Shown: positions 46,134 to 54,613 of the stretch, in pieces | How the letters are laid out: every line of letters starts with the position of its first letter | How positions within the stretch are numbered: the first letter of the stretch is position 1 | Translations under genes and position numbers: made by a program | The notes under the pieces: generated by a model | Seen by the model: the letters and a program-made list of their open reading frames with translations, nothing else | What the model was told of the DNA's origin: nothing | The model's database searches: none | DNA from: Flavivirga eckloniae | GTDB lineage: Bacteria > Bacteroidota > Bacteroidia > Flavobacteriales > Flavobacteriaceae | Length of the DNA: 64,000 nucleotides | Direction: 5' to 3' | Assembly: GCF_002886045.1 (NCBI RefSeq) | Contig: NZ_CP025791.1 | Location: 3,301,001 to 3,365,000, forward strand

Positions 46134-47405
46134 ATGTTACAAGTTCCTTTTATTAGAGAAAACAAAGAATTAGTAATCGAACGATTAGCAAAAAGAAATA
46201 TTGATGCTACTCAAATGATCCAAGATGTTATCTCCTTAGATGAAGAGAGAAGGCGTGTTCAGGCAGAATTGGATAACACTTTGGCAGAGTCTAATTCATT
46301 ATCGAAAGAAATAGGAAACTTGTTTAAATCTGGTGAGGCAGAAAAGGCAAACCTTTTAAAAGAAAAAACAAGTCAGTTAAAAGAAACCTCAAAAGAGCTT
46401 ACAGAAGCACTTAATAATAAATCTGAAGCATTAAACGAATTACTGTATAAAATTCCTAATGTACCAAACGAGATTGTCCCTAGTGGTAATACAGAAGAAG
46501 ATAATGAAGAGGTATTTAAAGAAGGAGACATCCCCGTTTTACATGATGGTGCTTTGCCTCATTGGGAGCTTGCCAAGAAGTACGATATTATAGATTTCGA
46601 ACTTGGAAATAAAATTACAGGAGCAGGTTTTCCAGTTTATAAAGGTAAAGGCGCACGATTACAACGAGCACTGATTGCTTATTTTTTAGATAAAAACACA
46701 GAGGCGGGTTACACAGAATACCAATTACCACATTTAGTAAACGAAGCTTCTGGTTTTGGTACTGGACAGTTACCAGACAAAGAAGGGCAAATGTACCATG
46801 TTACAGCAGATAATTTGTATTTAATACCAACAGCAGAGGTGCCCGGAACTAATATTTTTAGGGATGTGGTTTTAAGTGAAAGCGAATTACCAATAGGTAT
46901 TACAGGTTATACACCATGCTTTCGAAGAGAAGCTGGAAGCTATGGTGCTCACGTAAGAGGCTTGAATAGATTACATCAATTTGATAAAGTAGAAATCTTA
47001 CGTGTTGAACATCCAAGTAAATCATACGAAGCTTTGGATGGAATGGTCGAACATGTAAAAACCATTTTAAAAGAGTTAAAATTACCATATAGAATATTAA
47101 GACTTTGTGGAGGTGACTTAGGTTTTACATCTGCATTAACATACGATTTCGAAGTATTTTCTACAGCACAGGATAGATGGTTGGAAATCTCTTCAGTTTC
47201 TAATTTTGAAACCTTTCAGGCCAACCGATTAAAACTGCGTTTTAAAAATAGTAAAGGCAAAAATGAATTAGCACATACCTTAAATGGAAGTTCGTTAGCA
47301 TTACCACGGGTACTTGCCGGAATTATAGAAAATTATCAAACCAAAGATGGTATTGTAATTCCCGAAGTGCTTCAATCTTATACAGGGTTTAGTATTATCG
47401 ATTAA
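46134..47405 (+). CDS. serS: Seryl-tRNA synthetase
   Basis: 423-residue class II synthetase. The N-terminal long coiled coil (residues about 30-110, tRNA-binding arm) is followed by the catalytic core with motif 2 TPCFRREAGSYGAHVRGLNR and motif 3 NGSSLALPRVLAGIIENYQ. The serine pocket motif LIPTAEVPGTNI is present. Length is normal and the gene is preceded by its own -7 box. Confidence 0.97.
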   Translation: MLQVPFIRENKELVIERLAKRNIDATQMIQDVISLDEERRRVQAELDNTLAESNSLSKEIGNLFKSGEAEKANLLKEKTSQLKETSKELTEALNNKSEALNELLYKIPNVPNEIVPSGNTEEDNEEVFKEGDIPVLHDGALPHWELAKKYDIIDFELGNKITGAGFPVYKGKGARLQRALIAYFLDKNTEAGYTEYQLPHLVNEASGFGTGQLPDKEGQMYHVTADNLYLIPTAEVPGTNIFRDVVLSESELPIGITGYTPCFRREAGSYGAHVRGLNRLHQFDKVEILRVEHPSKSYEALDGMVEHVKTILKELKLPYRILRLCGGDLGFTSALTYDFEVFSTAQDRWLEISSVSNFETFQANRLKLRFKNSKGKNELAHTLNGSSLALPRVLAGIIENYQTKDGIVIPEVLQSYTGFSIID

Positions 47406-47539
47406 AAACAATTTTATTTTATATGTAAAATCTTACGCTAAAGTAGGGTTTAGATTCCTAATATCGACTAAGTGCGCATTTTGCATGCTGTTTAACGAAT
47501 ATATTTCGATTCCTTTTGTTTTCAGATATATATTTTAGA

Positions 47540-47574
47540 GGTTAGCTACACCAAACCGACAAACTGAGCTAACC
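47540..47574 (+). promoter_or_regulatory. Inverted repeat touching a small-ORF start codon
   Basis: GGTTAGCT (47540-47547) and AGCTAACC (47567-47574) are a perfect 8-bp inverted repeat with a 19-nt loop. The right arm ends on the base before the ATG of a 40-codon reading frame, so folding could hide its start. Confidence 0.4.
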
Positions 47575-47697
47575 ATGAAAAACATTAAACGCCTCGTAAT
47601 CTTAATTACCTTAATTTTTTTCGCAAGTAAAATATTATTTTCAGATTTTGAGATCTCAAAATCCGAGAACGAAGTCACTGCAGTTGTGAATAAATAG
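47575..47697 (+). CDS. Putative 40-residue membrane or secreted peptide
   Basis: Short reading frame with a basic start (MKNIKRL), a hydrophobic stretch of about 14 residues (VILITLIFFASKIL) and an acidic polar tail (DFEISKSENEV). This looks like a signal peptide or a single-span membrane peptide. It has an ATG and a hairpin directly upstream, and a strong terminator 100 bp downstream. No family is recognised, and chance cannot be excluded. Confidence 0.4.
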   Translation: MKNIKRLVILITLIFFASKILFSDFEISKSENEVTAVVNK

Positions 47698-47797
47698 AAT
47701 ATATTTAATTCATATATTAAAACTGTCCCCAATCATATAATTACAACGTTTTTTATTATTAACGGTAGTTAATGGAACATTTATTTTGGTTGGTTAG

Positions 47798-47827
47798 TGC
47801 CCGAATTTTATTCGGGCATTTTTTTTT
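47798..47827 (+). terminator. Rho-independent terminator
   Basis: TGCCCGAA / TTCGGGCA form a perfect 8-bp stem around TTTTA and run into eight or more T. It ends the serS/small-ORF transcript. Confidence 0.88.
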
Positions 47828-48049
47828 GCGAAACCCTCTTTTTTCATCCCTGAGACCTGTGTTGAACTTGTTTCAATAAGGCAGGAATCTCACGAATTGA
47901 ATCTAAAATAAAATGAATTCTCATGTCACGTTTTTGACCTGACTCAGATAACATTAATTTCAATTCGTTTTACCTAATAGTTTCACTAAATTTCAAAAAT
48001 TAGTAAATATTTACAATACCCACATTTTTACATTTCTTATATTTACGAT
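47828..48049. other. Intergenic stretch with degenerate dispersed repeat
   Basis: No gene seen. TTGAACTTGTTTCAA (47862-47876) is the core of a dispersed palindrome also present near 53563, followed by GGCAGGAATCTC, part of which recurs near 50393. The remainder is AT-rich leader of the TPR gene. Confidence 0.5.
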
Positions 48050-49825
48050 ATGAGATTTATTCAAATCATATTCCTGTTTATTAGCGTTACGGTATGCTCT
48101 CAAAACGATATTCTTGCAAAAGAATATATTAGAAAAGGAGACTTCGAAAAAGCATTGTACGAATACAAGAAGTTGTATGCCGGGTCCTCTTCTAATATTA
48201 ATTACATTAGTCATATTGTAAGTACCCATCAACAACTGGAGCAATACGACGAAGCCGAAATATTTTTGCTAGAAATAATGAAAAGGATGAATTATCCAGC
48301 ATTTTTAGTAGAATTAGGCTATAACTACCAGCTTAAAAATGATTTGGAAAACGCATCAATTCATTACAAAAAAGCTATAGCGAGTATAGATGTTAGAGCC
48401 AATAACGTATTTTCAGTTGCCAGAAGTTTTCAAAATCATACACTTTTAAACGAAGCCATTATATCTTACGAAAAAGCTATGGCGTTAAACTCCGATTTTA
48501 ATTTTAATCTGCAATTGGCTAAAATATACGGAGAGCAGGGAAACATAGAAAAAATGTTTACCGGTTATATTCAGTTTGTCGAATCCGAACCTGTTAACTT
48601 AAGTAATGTTAAAAGGTTAATCAGTGATTTTATAAGTGAGGATAGCCAAAACGAAAGCAATATAATATTTCGGAAAATTTTACTTAAAAAAATCCAGCAA
48701 GAGCCTAATTTACTTTGGAATGAAATGCTAAGCTGGTTATTTATTCAGCAAAAAGATTATAAAAAGGCGTTCATTCAGGAAAAAGCAATTTTTAACAGAC
48801 AACCAGATAATTTAAGAAGAATAGAAGAGCTGGCATTAATAGCCTCTCATGAGGGCAAGGGAGAGGTTGCTAGAGAAATTTTTACATATGTAATAGAAAC
48901 TGCTCAAGATGCAGGAACTAAGTTAAGAGCACATTACGATTTACTTCAATTGGAAACCAAAGAAAGCTCAAAAGAAGATTATAAAACGATTAATGCTAAA
49001 TATTTAGACTTGTTTAAAGAATTTGGATTGTTTTCTCAAACATTAAACCTGCAAATTGCCTATGGGCATTTTTTAGCATTTTATACGAATAAAACTAATG
49101 AAGCCTCAACGTTTTTGGAAAAATCATTAAAATTACCACTGTCTAAAATGCAAAAAGCAAAGGTAAAATTGGAGTTGGGAGATATTCTTGTGCTGGAAGA
49201 AAACTTTAATAAAGCTTTAATTTATTACACACAAATTCAGCGCAATTTAAAAAACAGTACTATTTCTCAAGAAGCGCGGTATAAAGTAGCAAAAGCGAGT
49301 TATTATAAAGGTGATTTTAAGTGGGCAGAATCGCAGCTTAAAATTTTAAAAGCGTCAACATCCCAACTTATTGCAAACGATGCACTCGACTTAAAACTAC
49401 TCATTTCCGATAATAAATATGAGGATTCTTTGCAAACAGCATTAAAACTTTATGCAAAGGCAGACCTACTTGCCTTTCAAAACAGAAACGAAGAATCTAT
49501 AACATTATTAAATAAGATTTTAAACGAGCACAAAACAGAACCCATAATAGCTCAGGCATTATATAAGCAGGCACAATTATTCGAAATTAAAAAACAATAC
49601 GAAAAAGCAGCAGCCAACTATGATGCCATTATTGCTAATTATAGAGAAGGTATTTTAATAGATGACGCCCTTTTTAAGCTAGCCAAAATTTATGAGGACC
49701 AATTGAATCTTCCAGAAAAGGCAAAAGCGCTGTACGAGCAAATTATTTTTAATCATGCCGATAGTATTTGTTTTGTAGATGCTAGAAAGCGATATAGGGC
49801 TTTGAGAGGAGATGCGATAAATTAA
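48050..49825 (+). CDS. Tetratricopeptide repeat protein, exported
   Basis: 591-residue protein with a signal peptide (MRFIQIIFLFISVTVCSQND) followed by TPR-type helical pairs along nearly the full length, for example KGDFEKALYEYKKLY, NDLENASIHYKKAIA, LNEAIISYEKAMALN and EKAAANYDAIIANYREG. It is likely a periplasmic scaffold or envelope assembly factor; no catalytic domain is present. It ends 1 bp before the acetyltransferase start. Confidence 0.85.
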   Translation: MRFIQIIFLFISVTVCSQNDILAKEYIRKGDFEKALYEYKKLYAGSSSNINYISHIVSTHQQLEQYDEAEIFLLEIMKRMNYPAFLVELGYNYQLKNDLENASIHYKKAIASIDVRANNVFSVARSFQNHTLLNEAIISYEKAMALNSDFNFNLQLAKIYGEQGNIEKMFTGYIQFVESEPVNLSNVKRLISDFISEDSQNESNIIFRKILLKKIQQEPNLLWNEMLSWLFIQQKDYKKAFIQEKAIFNRQPDNLRRIEELALIASHEGKGEVAREIFTYVIETAQDAGTKLRAHYDLLQLETKESSKEDYKTINAKYLDLFKEFGLFSQTLNLQIAYGHFLAFYTNKTNEASTFLEKSLKLPLSKMQKAKVKLELGDILVLEENFNKALIYYTQIQRNLKNSTISQEARYKVAKASYYKGDFKWAESQLKILKASTSQLIANDALDLKLLISDNKYEDSLQTALKLYAKADLLAFQNRNEESITLLNKILNEHKTEPIIAQALYKQAQLFEIKKQYEKAAANYDAIIANYREGILIDDALFKLAKIYEDQLNLPEKAKALYEQIIFNHADSICFVDARKRYRALRGDAIN

Positions 49826-49826
49826 G

Positions 49827-50339
49827 ATGATAGTAGCAGAAACAAATCGTCTTTTAGTGGAAAAATTCACTTTAAAAGACGCCTCCTTTTTTAAAGAATT
49901 AGTAAACACACCACATTGGTTAAAATATATAGGAGATAGAAGTATTAGAACAACCGAAGATGCAGAATCTTATATTAGAAATACCCATTTAAAAAGCTAT
50001 GAGGATTCTGGGTTTGGATTTTATAAACTCCTATTAAAAGAAGAAAGTAATAAACCTATAGGTTCTTGCGGATTGGTGAAAAGAGAAGGTTTGGACGATG
50101 TGGATATTGGTTTTGCTTTCCTTCCAGAATACGAAGGGAAAGGTTTTGGATATGAGTCTTCCGTTGCTATTTTAAAAATGGCTAAAGAACAATTCCGTTT
50201 AAAAAGAGTAGTAGCCATTACATTACCAACAAACTTAAACTCCATCAAACTATTAGAAAAATTGGGCTTTATATGTGAAAAAAAGGTAAAACTTTTTGAA
50301 GATGACGAAGAACTCCTGTTATTTGCAAAAAACATATAA
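49827..50339 (+). CDS. GNAT-family N-acetyltransferase (RimJ/RimL-like)
   Basis: 170-residue single-domain acetyltransferase. The acetyl-CoA binding region is visible as IGFAFLPEYEGKGFGYESSV, followed by the Asn-rich beta-bulge TLPTNLNSIKLLEKLGF typical of RimJ/RimL-like proteins. The substrate (protein N-terminus, amino acid or small amine) is unknown. The start is 1 bp after the TPR gene stop, so the pair is co-translated. Confidence 0.88.
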   Translation: MIVAETNRLLVEKFTLKDASFFKELVNTPHWLKYIGDRSIRTTEDAESYIRNTHLKSYEDSGFGFYKLLLKEESNKPIGSCGLVKREGLDDVDIGFAFLPEYEGKGFGYESSVAILKMAKEQFRLKRVVAITLPTNLNSIKLLEKLGFICEKKVKLFEDDEELLLFAKNI

Positions 50340-50344
50340 ATAAA

Positions 50345-50402
50345 TCTGTCATTCCAACATGTCACACTGAACACAGTCCAGTGTGTAGACAGGAATCTAC
50401 AA
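50345..50402. repeat. Degenerate dispersed repeat
   Basis: TGTCATTCCAACATGTCACA followed by the imperfect hairpin ACACTGAACACAGTCCAGTGTGT and ACAGGAATCT. It shares end words with the repeat at 47862-47890. Confidence 0.4.
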
Positions 50403-50412
50403 GCTAATTAAA

Positions 50413-50736
50413 ATGATAATTTACAACGTAACCGCAAACATAGACGAAAGCATTCATGATGAATGGTTGGCATGGATTAAAGAGCACATTCCTCAAGTAT
50501 TGGCAACAGGAAAGTTTGAAAAAGCGACACTATCCAGAGTCTTGGTAGAAGAAGACATGGGTGGCGTAACATACTCTATTCAATATAGATCGTATTCTCG
50601 AGAAGCTTTAGATGCTTACTATAAAGAAGATGCCGAAAAGCTAAGAAACGACGGACAGAAGAAATTCGCAGATAAGATGTTGGCTTTTAGAACAGAACTT
50701 CAAATTATTGATGAATACACAGTAAACTTTCAATAG
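50413..50736 (+). CDS. DUF4286 family protein
   Basis: 107-residue cytoplasmic protein matching the small DUF4286 family common in Bacteroidota (MIIYNVTANIDESIHDEWLAWIKEHIPQVL across its first third; YSIQYRSYSREALDAYY later). The predicted fold is a ferredoxin-like dimeric barrel. Function unknown. It sits between the acetyltransferase and ksgA, from which it is separated by a palindromic repeat. Confidence 0.8.
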   Translation: MIIYNVTANIDESIHDEWLAWIKEHIPQVLATGKFEKATLSRVLVEEDMGGVTYSIQYRSYSREALDAYYKEDAEKLRNDGQKKFADKMLAFRTELQIIDEYTVNFQ

Positions 50737-50769
50737 CTTACCATTTCCATTTAGCACATAGCCTAAAGA

Positions 50770-50795
50770 CCTGATAGGTTTTAAAACCTATCAGG
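50770..50795. repeat. 26-bp perfect palindrome
   Basis: CCTGATAGGTTTT followed by its exact reverse complement AAAACCTATCAGG. It lies between DUF4286 and ksgA without a following T run, so it looks more like a dispersed palindrome than a terminator, although it may stall transcription. Confidence 0.7.
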
Positions 50796-50851
50796 CCTAA
50801 ACTAATAGTTTAACTTAACGAGCTAAAGTTTTAAAGAACCCATGCATGTTC

Positions 50852-50867
50852 ATTGAGCGTAGCCGAA
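50852..50867. repeat. Fragment of GAGCG-GTCGAAG repeat family
   Basis: ATTGAGCGTAGCCGAA resembles CTGAGCGAAGTCGAA, the unit inserted in the dehydrogenase gene at 54426-54473. It lies just upstream of the ksgA promoter. Confidence 0.45.
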
Positions 50868-50890
50868 ACAAGGAATCCATTTATATAACT

Positions 50891-50898
50891 TACCTTTG
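50891..50898 (+). promoter_or_regulatory. Bacteroidota -7 element for ksgA
   Basis: TACCTTTG matches TAnnTTTG exactly and ends 14 bp before the GTG start, implying a leader of fewer than 10 nt. Confidence 0.5.
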
Positions 50899-50912
50899 TA
50901 CTTAAAACATCT

Positions 50913-51713
50913 GTGATTGTGGCGCATAACCCAAACCAACACCAAGTAAAAGCAAAAAAGTATTTAGGACAGCATTTTTTAAACGATGAATCTGTTGCAC
51001 AAAAAATTGCCGATACCCTCACTTTAAAAGATTATAAAAATGTTTTAGAGATAGGACCGGGAATGGGTGTATTAACAAAGTATTTGCTAAAAAAGAAGAT
51101 CACAACCTATGTGATAGAAATCGATACAGAATCGGTAGAATATTTGCAAGCCAATTATTTAAATCTAGCACCAAGAATTATAGAAAAAGACTTCTTAAAG
51201 TACGATTTAAATCATGTTTTTAAACAAGAACCGTTCGCTATAATAGGTAATTTTCCATATAATATATCGACCCAAATAGTTTTTAAAACTCTAGAAATGC
51301 GCGACCAAATCCCAGAATTTTCGGGAATGTTTCAAAAAGAAGTTGCACAACGTATTTGCTCTAAAGAAGGCAGTAAAGTATATGGCATTCTATCGGTTTT
51401 AACTCAGGCGTATTACAACGCAGAATATTTATTCACCGTACCACCAAATGTTTTTAATCCACCACCAAAAATAGATTCTGGTGTATTACGCCTTATCAGA
51501 AAAAAAGACTATGCATTACCCTGCGACGATGCTTTGTTTTTTAAAGTTGTAAAAACAGCATTTCAGCAGCGTAGAAAAACACTTCGTAACAGTTTAAAAA
51601 CATTCAATTTATCAGATAATTTAAAAGCAAATGTTATATTTGGCAAACGTCCAGAACAATTAAACGTTCAAGAGTTTATTGAACTCACCGGATTAATAGA
51701 AAAGGACGTATAA
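50913..51713 (+). CDS. ksgA: 16S rRNA dimethyladenosine transferase KsgA/RsmA
   Basis: 266-residue SAM-dependent enzyme that dimethylates two adenines near the 3' end of 16S rRNA. Motifs: [11 protein letters not shown] at the N-terminus, SAM loop [16 protein letters not shown], catalytic IGNFPYNIS, and the C-terminal [12 protein letters not shown]. There is no upstream in-frame ATG; the likely start is GTG at 50913 (or GTG at 50919). A -7 box sits directly upstream. mgtE follows 20 bp later. Confidence 0.96.
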   Translation: MIVAHNPNQHQVKAKKYLGQHFLNDESVAQKIADTLTLKDYKNVLEIGPGMGVLTKYLLKKKITTYVIEIDTESVEYLQANYLNLAPRIIEKDFLKYDLNHVFKQEPFAIIGNFPYNISTQIVFKTLEMRDQIPEFSGMFQKEVAQRICSKEGSKVYGILSVLTQAYYNAEYLFTVPPNVFNPPPKIDSGVLRLIRKKDYALPCDDALFFKVVKTAFQQRRKTLRNSLKTFNLSDNLKANVIFGKRPEQLNVQEFIELTGLIEKDV

Positions 51714-51733
51714 ACCGTTTAAATTTTCCTTTT

Positions 51734-53110
51734 TTGTTAGAAGAAAAAGAAAACATACAATTTCAACTCACCGATGAACTCATTGAGCAAGTAAAGTTAT
51801 TGGTCGAAGAACAAAGCGACAAAGAACTACAAAAGCTTTTAAAAGAGTTTCACTACGCGGATATTGCCGAAATTCTAGATGAATTAAATCTAGAAGAAGC
51901 CATTTATGTTATAAAACTTCTGGATTCCGAAACTACTTCGGATGTATTAACAGAGCTCGATGAAGATAACCGGGAAAAGATATTAAAGAATCTATCGGAT
52001 AAAGAAATTGCCGAGGAAATTGAAGAGCTGGATACCGATGATGCCGTAGATATTATTTCGGAATTACCCGAAGAACGCCAGCAAGAGGTTATTTCGAAAA
52101 TTGAAGACGAGGAGCATAAAGCAGAAATTACAGAGCTTCTGGCCTACGATGAAGATTCTGCCGGAGGTCTTATGGCGAAAGAACTCGTAAAAGTTTATGA
52201 AACCTGGACAGTGGCAGGTTGTTTACGACGTATTAGAGGGCAAGCTAAAGAAGTTACTAGAGTACACTCCATTTACGTAGTAGATAAGCAGGAAAAATTA
52301 ATAGGTCGCTTATCTTTAAAAGACCTTATTGTAGCTAAAAACGATAAAAAAATATCAGACATCTACATATCAAATGTAGATTACGTTAAGGTTGATGAAG
52401 ATGTTGAAGATGTTGCCAAAATTATGGCAAAGTACGATTTGGAAGCTATTCCTGTAGTTAATGAAGACCAGATTCTCTTAGGAAGAATAACCATCGATGA
52501 TATTGTAGATGTTTTAAAAGAAGAAGCCGAAAAAGATTATCAATTGGCAGCGGGTATTACAGGGGATGTAGTCGCCGATGATAGTATTTTAGAGCTTACC
52601 CGAGCACGACTACCGTGGTTGGTTTTAGGCTTAGTAGGAGGTGTTGGAGCCTTTTTAATCATGGAAGGGTTTCAGGAATCATTTAAAGAAAAAGCAATTC
52701 TTTTCTTTTTCACCCCCTTAATTGCTGCAATGGCAGGTAATGTAGGTGTGCAGTCTAGTGCCATTATTGTACAAGGACTCGCTAACGACGATGTTAGAGG
52801 AAGTGTTAATAGCAGGTTGATAAAAGAGATGCTTTTAGCGGCACTAAACGGTATTATACTCGCTATTTTTCTGTTTTTATTTGTTTGGTTTTACAAAGGC
52901 GAGCTGGATAAAGCGATAGCCATATCGGTTTCGTTAGTAGCCGTAATAATTGTTGCGGGATTAATAGGGACTTTTGTGCCCTTGTTTTTGAATAAACAAG
53001 GTGTAGACCCCGCCATAGCAACAGGACCATTTATAACAACTAGTAACGATATTTTAGGGATTCTGCTTTATTTTTGGATTGCAGAATTAATAATAAGCCT
53101 ATATAGTTAA
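51734..53110 (+). CDS. mgtE: Magnesium transporter MgtE
   Basis: 458-residue Mg2+ channel. An acidic helical N domain (LKEFHYADIAEILDELNLEE, DTDDAVDIISELPEERQQEV) and tandem CBS domains (residues about 140-265) sense cytoplasmic Mg2+. Five transmembrane helices follow, with the pore motif PLIAAMAGNVGVQSSAIIVQ. No ATG is available; TTG at 51734 is the best start. It probably shares the ksgA transcript. Confidence 0.93.
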   Translation: MLEEKENIQFQLTDELIEQVKLLVEEQSDKELQKLLKEFHYADIAEILDELNLEEAIYVIKLLDSETTSDVLTELDEDNREKILKNLSDKEIAEEIEELDTDDAVDIISELPEERQQEVISKIEDEEHKAEITELLAYDEDSAGGLMAKELVKVYETWTVAGCLRRIRGQAKEVTRVHSIYVVDKQEKLIGRLSLKDLIVAKNDKKISDIYISNVDYVKVDEDVEDVAKIMAKYDLEAIPVVNEDQILLGRITIDDIVDVLKEEAEKDYQLAAGITGDVVADDSILELTRARLPWLVLGLVGGVGAFLIMEGFQESFKEKAILFFFTPLIAAMAGNVGVQSSAIIVQGLANDDVRGSVNSRLIKEMLLAALNGIILAIFLFLFVWFYKGELDKAIAISVSLVAVIIVAGLIGTFVPLFLNKQGVDPAIATGPFITTSNDILGILLYFWIAELIISLYS

Positions 53111-53188
53111 ACTACCTATTTGTTTTTGGATTATACTTTCGGGCTCAATATACATTTACAACCATTTCTGTTGTCTTAATTTTACAAT

Positions 53189-53554
53189 ATGGAAGCAATA
53201 AATATCAAGAATAAGTTTTCAAAATTTAGCAAAAACTGGCACCCACATCAAATTGCTGTAGTAGACGATATGCAAGTGATCTTAGCCAAAATAAAAGGTG
53301 AATTTGTATGGCATAGTCATGAGGAAGAAGATGAGTTATTTCAAGTTGTAAAGGGAACTTTGTATATGCAATTTCGAGATAGAACAGAAACAGTTAAAGA
53401 AGGTGAAATTATAGTAGTACCAAAAGGTGTAGAACATAACCCATGCACAAAAAATGATGAAGAGGTGCATGTGTTGCTTTTTGAAAAATTATCCACAGCC
53501 CATACAGGAAATGTAAAACACGAAAAAACCCAAACCCATTATCCGAAAATTTGA
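53189..53554 (+). CDS. Small cupin-domain protein
   Basis: 121-residue single cupin. Motif 1 is FVWHSHEEEDELFQVVKG and motif 2 GEIIVVPKGVEHNP, giving the usual two-His/Glu/His metal set. Such proteins include mannose-6-phosphate-isomerase-like and storage-like cupins; the substrate is unknown. It is followed by a palindromic repeat and the hydroxyacid dehydrogenase gene. Confidence 0.85.
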   Translation: MEAINIKNKFSKFSKNWHPHQIAVVDDMQVILAKIKGEFVWHSHEEEDELFQVVKGTLYMQFRDRTETVKEGEIIVVPKGVEHNPCTKNDEEVHVLLFEKLSTAHTGNVKHEKTQTHYPKI

Positions 53555-53562
53555 CTTCAGTC

Positions 53563-53583
53563 ATGCTGAACTAGTTTCAGCAT
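53563..53583. repeat. Dispersed palindrome
   Basis: ATGCTGAA / TTCAGCAT form a perfect 8-bp stem around CTAGT. The core GAACTAGTTTC resembles GAACTTGTTTC at 47864-47874. Confidence 0.6.
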
Positions 53584-53620
53584 TTCATAAATAGAACACT
53601 TACTTTTTACAAAGAATTAA

Positions 53621-54604
53621 ATGAAAATACTTCACTTAGATACCAATCACGAATTATTACTCAACCAACTTAACGATTTAGGATTTACCAATCACGAAGA
53701 TTATACATCGTCAAAAGAAACGATTGAAACTAAGATTAAAGATTATGATGGCATTATTTTACGAAGTCGTTTTACTATCGATGCGCCATTTTTAGATGCT
53801 GCAACAAACCTTAAATTCATTGGACGTGTTGGCGCTGGACTGGAAAATATAGATTGCGATTATGCCGAAAAAAAAGGAATAACACTAATAGCAGCTCCCG
53901 AAGGAAATAGAAATGCCGTAGGAGAACATGCTTTGGGTATGCTATTATCATTATTTAACAAACTTAATAAAGCAGACATAGAAGTTAGACAAGGTAAGTG
54001 GCTGCGTGAAGATAATAGAGGGGTAGAACTCGATGGTAAAACAGTTGGAATTATTGGTTATGGAAATATGGGGAAGGCCTTTTCAAGAAAATTAAGAGGT
54101 TTCGATGTTGAAGTGTTGTGTTACGACATTAAAGAACAAGTAGGAGATGCCAATGCAAAACAAGTGTCGCTAAGTGAGTTTCAGGAAAGCGTAGATGTGG
54201 TAAGCCTACATACACCTCAAACGCCTTTAACCTTGAATATGATTAATGAGACATTTATTAATCAATTTAAAAAACCATTCTGGTTTATAAATACTGCAAG
54301 AGGAAAAAGCGTTGTGACAAAAGATTTGGTTTCAGCGTTAAAATTGGGCAAAGTATTAGGAGCTGGACTTGATGTTTTAGAATACGAAAAATCATCTTTC
54401 GAAAATTTATTTAAAAGTAATTCAGGGTCGCAAAGCGAAGTCGAAGAGCGGTCACTGAGCGAAGTCGAAGTGCCGGAAGCTTTTCAATACTTAATGAAGT
54501 CGCAAAATGTTATTTTATCGCCACACGTAGCTGGTTGGACTATTGAAAGCAAAGAAAAATTAGCGCAAACCATAGTCGATAAAATTAAGGCCAAGTTTTG
54601 CTAA
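53621..54604 (+). CDS. D-2-hydroxyacid dehydrogenase (3-phosphoglycerate dehydrogenase-like)
   Basis: 327-residue NAD-dependent dehydrogenase without a C-terminal ACT domain. The Rossmann motif is VGIIGYGNMGKAF; the catalytic region has NTARGKS, GAGLDVLEYE and the histidine in SPHVAGWT. Residues about 269-285 (after FENLFKSN) are encoded by two tandem 24-bp units absent from the usual family loop between the GLDVLE helix and the SPH motif. The frame is kept, so the enzyme may still work with an enlarged surface loop. Phosphoglycerate dehydrogenase activity is plausible but not proven. Confidence 0.87.
   Translation: MKILHLDTNHELLLNQLNDLGFTNHEDYTSSKETIETKIKDYDGIILRSRFTIDAPFLDAATNLKFIGRVGAGLENIDCDYAEKKGITLIAAPEGNRNAVGEHALGMLLSLFNKLNKADIEVRQGKWLREDNRGVELDGKTVGIIGYGNMGKAFSRKLRGFDVEVLCYDIKEQVGDANAKQVSLSEFQESVDVVSLHTPQTPLTLNMINETFINQFKKPFWFINTARGKSVVTKDLVSALKLGKVLGAGLDVLEYEKSSFENLFKSNSGSQSEVEERSLSEVEVPEAFQYLMKSQNVILSPHVAGWTIESKEKLAQTIVDKIKAKFC
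54426..54473 (+). repeat. In-frame 2 x 24-bp tandem repeat in dehydrogenase gene
   Basis: Unit 1 (54426-54449) and unit 2 (54450-54473) share AGCGAAGTCGAAG and encode a Ser/Glu-rich 16-residue stretch. Similar words occur outside genes at 50852-50867 and 58829-58849, marking this as a dispersed repeat that entered a coding region. Confidence 0.75.
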
Positions 54605-54613
54605 ATTTAGCAT

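Noticed and set aside
50770-50795. Simple rho-independent terminator
   Set aside because: A 26-bp perfect palindrome without loop or following T run is better listed as a palindromic repeat.
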